Of a stretch of 64,000 nt of DNA, positions 59,148-64,000 are shown piece after piece; position 1 is the first letter of the stretch; each line of letters begins with the position of its first letter. The DNA is from Pyrenophora tritici-repentis (Eukaryota; Ascomycota; Dothideomycetes; Pleosporales; Pleosporaceae), in assembly GCF_003171515.1 (NCBI RefSeq), contig NC_089394.1:2666001-2730000 (forward strand), given 5' to 3'. The notes beneath the pieces are model-generated. The model made no database searches, was not told the DNA's origin, and saw only the letters and a program-made list of their open reading frames with translations. Made by a program: the position numbers and the translations under genes.

Positions 59148-60620
59148 CATCGGGTTGTGGTAAGTCATCACTAGCTTGAAACACTTGACTCGGCTCGCTA
59201 CTTTTGGGTCCCGCACTTATGGATACTGGTTGTACCTAGCTAGCTAACTAGCTAATTGATAGCCGCTATGCACAGCCTCCCCCCATTGAACGAACCCATT
59301 TTTCTGTGCTTCCGCTTCCCGCGTGCTAAACCCTGTGTGCTGATCTATCGTTTGTGCTTGTGCTAATCTTGCCGTTGGGGGATGGGTCTAGGGTATCCGC
59401 GTCAATGTTATCGGGTGCGTGTAGATTGGGAGTTGAAGGTGAAACGGCGGAGTAGGATGATAGAGCTTTGTTTGGTAGATAAGTAGTTCTCCGTTCTCCA
59501 TGAATCTGAAGTGTTATTTAAACATGCTTTGGGGAATTGGGTTTATCGTTTACATGATTTGTACTTTTGATATGCAGGTGAGTGGCTGGTGACGTAACTA
59601 GTGTGAGAAGGCCTGTGCTTTGTCCGTTAGACCCTGCATTTAGGGAAAGGGGGATAGAGCGAGGATGCCCCTCTTTCTCTAGGATTTACATTTTCTTTCT
59701 TTCTTTTCGTGTCTTTAGTCGGGCTGTGTTGTGTACCCGAGTCGTTGTTCGTAATTAACTGGAGCTCTTTCCTCTTGCATGGGAACATGTATATGCTGTG
59801 TTGACAGATGCATACGCTAGAACAGCCTTATTGGTTTTGCGCCAGTTGGCGATCGCGTTATACGGTGGCTTTGGATTGCTATGGGCTTGTGTCTGATCGT
59901 GCGGTTCAACTCCATACTGAGTACCAGGGTTGTTGCTACTCGCGAAAGTCATCTCGCAAGCATTGTTTCCAATGGGCTTTGAGAGTATTGATTCCATTGT
60001 CCCAACCACACGATGAGCTTTGAGAAAACCACAACTGGTCAATGAAATTCATCTCTGCGAAACAGAAACACAAGATCCAGACCTGTACGCCGCAAACAAG
60101 TTAAGCTAGTAGGTAAGCTTCTTTCCTAAGACTAGATCAGTCAATGTCGATTCGGTTCGAATTCGTTCGTCGACTTGGTTACTGAGTATTAGAGTAGATA
60201 CCAAAGCTTTGAATCCAGCACGGAAGATACCGGAAAACAATACGCGATAGTGGTAGCGACATATTAGTACTTATTGTAGCATGAAGACAAAGGCTGTAGT
60301 TATAAGTAGCCACAACAACTAGCCATCCATACGAATATAACGCGGCAGCACTGCTGAATTTCCTAGCGGTCATCTTACAATCCGTCTATTAATGGGTACT
60401 ATCCCACGACTATCGCAGAATCGATTTGGATAGCTAAGTGACTATGAGTGGAAGCAATGGTCAAATTTGCACAACCTGCCTTTCTTGTACTACTGTTAAG
60501 CATCGATATTACTTCCTAATATTTATACATACATTATCTACTACACACAAGTACGACCACCCAAGCAAAGATATCCTGGATAGACATGTAAAACATTGGA
60601 AAAAAATCATATGTTTGATC
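59148..60620. other. intergenic stretch, no gene recognised
   Basis: About 1.5 kb between convergent genes. Contains a CTAGCTAG-type direct repeat (59238-59262). Short frames at 59755-60042 have no recognisable content. Confidence 0.5.
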
Positions 60621-61622
60621 TCAAACCAATCGTTGAACGCGCTGCTGCAAAAGCGTCTCCCGTTTATGTCTTATCCTCGCTTCCTCCTTTTCCAACCACT
60701 CCACCTCTCTCCTCCTTTGCGCTTCCCCATCAAATGCCACGTCGTCGGTTGTTTCTATATTTCCAGCATCAGCCACTTTGAGACACTCAACCGTATGCGA
60801 TGATGCGTCTTTAGACGGTAACTCGCCCGGCCGCGAGGACCCGTCGAGCTCATGGACCAGATCCGATTTATGATAGCGAGGAGGTTCTAATTCATGGCGC
60901 TGGCCAGTAACAGGTAGTCCTTGAAACGCTGTATCGTTGAACACGCCGGTGAAATCTGTAGGGGCACTCGCCCCGAAAGTCACTTTCTCGTCTCTGCGTC
61001 CAAGGTCTTCATCTGAATTGACGGCGGGAGTGAGGCGCTTTCTAAGCCGCCAGAAGAACCAAGCGCATACGATGAGAACAAGGAGTAGTATGCCGCCGAC
61101 GGCTATGCCTGCGATCGCGCCGGCTCCTAGGCGTGCGCTACTATTACTAGACACGGATGCTACCTCGGGTCTTCTGACTGAGGGCGTTGAAATGCTGGTA
61201 TTTCCTGGACCTGGATTTCGCGATATGGGTGATGATGTCGAGATGATTGGAGATACGGTCGAGGGTCTACTAGATATGACGACAGCCGAAGTAGAAGACA
61301 CGGTCGAGGACCCACTAGATATGACGACAGACGGGGTAGAAGACACCGTGTCGGTATAGGAAACGGTCATCAAGGTAGTATCCGAAGAAGTCTGGTAGGT
61401 AGACAAGACGCTTGTAGACGTGGAGTCACCTGGATCCCCCGCAACCATGGTAATTGTCGACCTCGACGGCCAGTTGAATCCAGACATGGTCATGTTGTAT
61501 TGCGATAACAAGATGGACGCGGTATGGGTATCTGGAGTGATGGATGCTGCTGCAAGTGTGCCAAAGGTGAGGATCGAAACCAGTGAGGATACAAAGGCCA
61601 ATGTAACGCGCGTTACTTTCAA
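60621..61622 (-). CDS. Ser/Thr-rich single-pass membrane protein (Mid2/WSC-sensor-like layout)
   Basis: Single exon, 333 residues. Signal peptide about 1-26 (LVSILTFGTLAAA). Ectodomain about 27-164 is Ser/Thr/Val-rich with internal copies of a VVISS.PSTVS unit, a mucin-like stalk. One membrane helix at about 165-190 is preceded by a Gly/Ala-rich GAGAIAGIAVGG start and followed by WRLRKR. The cytoplasmic tail of about 140 residues has acidic patches, a PPRYHKSDLVHEL segment and a charged C-terminal helix (RRREVEWLEKEEARIRHKRE). The layout resembles fungal wall-stress sensors, but no cysteine-rich WSC domain is present, so ligand binding is unknown. The repeats at 61255-61345 are visible at the DNA level. 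Confidence 0.7.
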   Translation of the reverse strand: MKVTRVTLAFVSSLVSILTFGTLAAASITPDTHTASILLSQYNMTMSGFNWPSRSTITMVAGDPGDSTSTSVLSTYQTSSDTTLMTVSYTDTVSSTPSVVISSGSSTVSSTSAVVISSRPSTVSPIISTSSPISRNPGPGNTSISTPSVRRPEVASVSSNSSARLGAGAIAGIAVGGILLLVLIVCAWFFWRLRKRLTPAVNSDEDLGRRDEKVTFGASAPTDFTGVFNDTAFQGLPVTGQRHELEPPRYHKSDLVHELDGSSRPGELPSKDASSHTVECLKVADAGNIETTDDVAFDGEAQRRREVEWLEKEEARIRHKRETLLQQRVQRLV

Positions 61623-61927
61623 CCCTACGTCACGGCACCCAAATTACTTTATCCAGCCTTGTCATACGCATCGTACTGCGTGGCAGTGGCACAAACGGAC
61701 ACGGTCACATCGCCATAGGCCAGATATACGCATAAGAACCTGTTTGAATACCTAAACCCTCTCTTTGAACCGGGGCCGTGCTACCAATGTGCCGCGAGTA
61801 CGACGTCCGACAAGGGTCAAAAAAGCTAATTGCGGCGTAGTTTCCAGAAATCGAGGCTGTGCAAATATCCTATTCAATGAACAAAAACAGCCGTGCCGGC
61901 AAACAGGACAAAGATAATATGCCGTAC
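61623..61927. other. intergenic stretch
   Basis: 0.3 kb; promoter of the membrane-protein gene and 3' flank of the cupin gene, both minus strand. Nothing else was recognised. Confidence 0.5.
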
Positions 61928-62448
61928 CTAACCCTTCCTCATTTCCAACACCCACCTCACAACCTCGCCTTCTCCCCCTCCGCCCTTCCCACCAACCCCC
62001 CCATGCTCCACCCTCACCGGCCTCGTAACAACATAAAACGCCATACCCACACTCCTCGTCGAAAACTGAACCTTGCTCCCCACATGGAAAAACGCAAAGT
62101 CGCCCGCCACAAGGTGATGCGTGATGCCCGTTGCTTCGTCCAGGACGTCGATTTGGCCGCTGAGGACGTATTTGGATTCTTCGAACGTGTAGGCGGCCGG
62201 CTTGGATGGGCCGGCGGTGATTTTGTAGAAGCCAGATGTTATGGGTGTTGGGGTGGTGGTGGGGGTTTGCGTGAGGGTGCTGTGGGGGGGTGGGTTAGAT
62301 GGACGGATGGGGTAGGAGGGGAGGAGGGGAGGACGTACGTGTGGAAATCTGCTACGGTTGCGTTGTCGCCTTCGGGGAGGGCAATGTGTTCGTGGCCTGC
62401 GCCTTTGATGATGGTAAGGGGGACGAGAGTAGTATTCGACACTATCAT
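61928..62448 (-). CDS. EutQ-like single-domain cupin
   Basis: Two exons, 62339-62448 and 61928-62279, joined across a GTACGT...CACAG intron; 153 residues. It starts MIVSNTTLVPL, then KGAGHEHIALPEGDNATVADFHT. After the splice come FYKITAGP and the cupin core YTFEESKYVLSGQIDVLDEATG...VAGDFAFFHVGSKVQFSTR, matching the EutQ/RmlC-type cupin (E-x-YVLxGxxxV and AGDxxxxxxGS strands). It ends in a Gly-rich GGVGGKGGGGEGE loop and a short charged tail. Such small fungal cupins often sit in catabolic or secondary-metabolite clusters, but none is visible here. Metal ligands are not all typical, so catalysis cannot be claimed. A possible noncoding 5' exon ends at a GTAAGT near 62503. Confidence 0.75.
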
Positions 62449-63182
62449 ATCGCTAAGGATTAGCCACTCCTGCTCCTTGAAGATTCCAGTCTAGTCGTTT
62501 TTACTTACTATTTGCGAGCTTTATTTTTTTACTGTCTCACGAATTTCGAAAGGATGTAACTATAGAACAGGAAAGAACATATGGTAAAGCTCTCATATTT
62601 AATAACCCAGATACCGAGGAACGTACGTACTGTAGTTCCCCCCCCCCACATAACCACCAATGCAACAGTTGCCCAAAAGCGGTAAGTCGTGCCTGACTTC
62701 CCAGCCCGGTCAGGTAAGCCTGCCTCCTCAGTTAAAGCCGCCAAGCGGGTATAAGCGGCGCTAGCTACCAAGCGCCCGGTATCCAAAACTTCAAGATACA
62801 AAACGGCTCACTCATTGCGAATTCCACCAACAGCCGAACAATGTACGATGGATGGGCATGTAATATACTGGATGGATACCAAGGCAGACAGACAGCCTTT
62901 TGTTTTCTGGATGTCGTTTTCTTTCATAAAAAGAACAGGACAGCAACAAGACATGGATAACGTCTTGAATCATACATGTAGCCAAACAAGAAAGAAAGAG
63001 AGCAAACACCAAAACCCAGACGAACCCTCGCTAATCCCACGACAAGCAACAGCAACAACAACGCCTTTCCCGTCCATCACGGACTAAAAAGCAGCCCTTG
63101 GGGTCCCATATAACCTCGTATCTATCCATTTCGAAAACGCCCCCTCCCCTAAAACAGAACCCACATGTCATCCACCCTACAC
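62449..63182. other. intergenic stretch with long C tract
   Basis: 0.7 kb between two minus-strand genes. Contains a C10 tract (62639-62648) and the 3' flank of the HbrB gene. A 90-codon minus frame (62529-62801) has no recognisable domain. Confidence 0.5.
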
Positions 63183-64000
63183 CTAGGCCAACCCCGGCAC
63201 CGTAATCCCCCCCGGCTGCAAGATTCAACCCACCCCCTCTACTCCTCGGCCCCACAAAACCCTGCCGCTGTCTCCCCGTCCTGCCCCTACCCAGCCAATT
63301 ATACTTGAGCTCCTTGTTCAACCTACCAATCTTTTCCTGTGCATCATCGCTGGACTGCAGACTAACTAGCACAGACACGCATTGCAGCATGCGACCGACT
63401 GTTTCGGTGACTTTGGTCGAGTCCATTGGTTGTTGGCGCAGGGCGGCGGGCGGGAGGTTGGAGTGCGAGGTAGGCGGCGGGGGGGTGGAGGTGGGACATG
63501 GTAGGTGGATGTTGCGAGGGGTTTGAGGAGAAGGAACCAGCGGATGTGTTGGAGGTAGCGCGGGATCTTGTGCTGGCGAACGTCGAGGATGTTATACTGG
63601 TTGTGGATTCTAAGTAGCCGCCTGAGCTCTGGGAGGTGGAATTAAGACTACCCATTGGCAGGACATCGTTTGCGCTTCCCGCGGTGCCTGGGCGTGTGTC
63701 GTGTGGAATGGGAGAAGGAGATTCCAATCCCGCGTTTAGGTTCTCGAGGGATAGACGGGAGAAAATGGCCATTAGCGCCTCGTAGCGTGGAAGTATGACA
63801 ATGTCTCTGAATATGAGGAGTGTGATGCGTCGGACTTCTAGTTCGCCTAGAATGGGTATGTTGAGGTGATCTGGACTTTTCGTGTTCATCTCATCCGGCA
63901 GCATGACGCCCCAGAACTCGGCGGCTTGCGCCGATGTCATGATGCCCGAGCCTCTAAACTCCAGGTCGAGGGGTAGGAATACAGCTTGTAAGAAGGGAAG
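63183..64000 (-). CDS. hbrB: HbrB-like protein (TORC2-associated), C-terminal part; frame broken at two runs
   Basis: The gene runs off the right edge. The first visible residues are LPFLQAVFLPLDLEFRGSG, then FWGVMLP and GELEVRRITLLIFRDIVILPRYEALM, the signature of the HbrB family (Aspergillus hbrB, yeast Bit61-like; hyphal branching, TORC2 subunit). After a Ser/Thr-rich low-complexity insert comes TETVGRMLQCVSVLVSLQSSDDAQ and NWLGRGRTGRQRQGFVGP, the conserved end of the family. The frame changes at G-run 63479-63485 (seven, six fits). A second run, C 63207-63213, also has seven; with six the protein would stop at 63183 after GGITVPGLA, otherwise it runs on to 63031 into an unlikely Cys-rich tail. 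With both corrections 272 codons fit exactly. Confidence 0.8.

Noticed and set aside
18436..63485. programmed +1 frameshifting as an explanation for the broken genes
   Set aside because: Five unrelated genes, no shared slippery context or stop codon at the shift; run-length error is far simpler.
1..64000. tRNA, rRNA, CRISPR array or secondary-metabolite cluster
   Set aside because: No tRNA B-box/cloverleaf, rRNA stretch or regular spacer array was seen; CRISPR is not expected in a fungal nuclear genome, and no PKS, NRPS or terpene synthase is present.

Overview
The window is nuclear DNA of a filamentous ascomycete (Pezizomycotina). Coding style and recognisable protein families point to a dothideomycete, probably Pleosporales, but no species is claimed. 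The evidence is genes split by short 46-60 nt introns with GTANGT...(C/T)AG borders, fungal-specific families (Zn2Cys6 regulator, CFEM protein, RTA1, 2EXR, HbrB, LAS1), and a protein kinase relic with RIP-like decay.

Layout. 1-3.8 kb: the start of LAS1 (rRNA processing) and a conserved acidic, Q-rich protein of unknown function. 3.8-14.5 kb: a gene-free block ending in a decayed protein-kinase gene that has been split by a 128-bp hAT-like MITE with an exact 8-bp target duplication. 14.9-18.8 kb: GNAT acetyltransferase and Zn2Cys6 regulator (tail to tail, 31 bp apart), then an RTA1-like membrane protein. 19.8-28.1 kb: SEC61 alpha, transketolase, and a CFEM single-pass membrane protein, all on the minus strand. 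31.6-32.8 kb: group I G-protein alpha subunit. 35.3-40.1 kb: 2EXR protein, a GH72-like protein without secretion signal and without the acid/base Glu, and an 85-residue secreted cysteine-rich protein (candidate effector). 43-53.2 kb: PSD2-type phosphatidylserine decarboxylase, kinetochore protein DSN1/Mis13, an OB-fold protein, and inositol-1-phosphate synthase INO1. 55.5-64 kb: paxillin-like LIM protein, a small proline-rich protein, a Ser/Thr-rich single-pass membrane protein, a EutQ-like cupin, and the C-terminal part of HbrB (TORC2-associated).

Functional view. Most genes are housekeeping: ribosome biogenesis, ER translocation, pentose phosphate pathway, phospholipid/inositol synthesis, chromosome segregation. 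Signalling and cell-surface genes are mixed in. No biosynthetic cluster, CRISPR, tRNA or rRNA was recognised.

Most notable cross-cutting observation: seven places where a run of C (or G) is one base too long for an otherwise clean exon, breaking frames in five genes (RTA1-like, PSD2, DSN1 twice, the 58.6 kb gene, HbrB twice). Dropping one base per run makes the summed exon lengths multiples of three each time, so this looks like a systematic consensus error, not seven real mutations. Any automatic annotation here will truncate those proteins. No clearly new biological system was found. The best biological leads are the secreted Cys-rich protein, the signal-less GH72-like protein and the MITE-split kinase relic.
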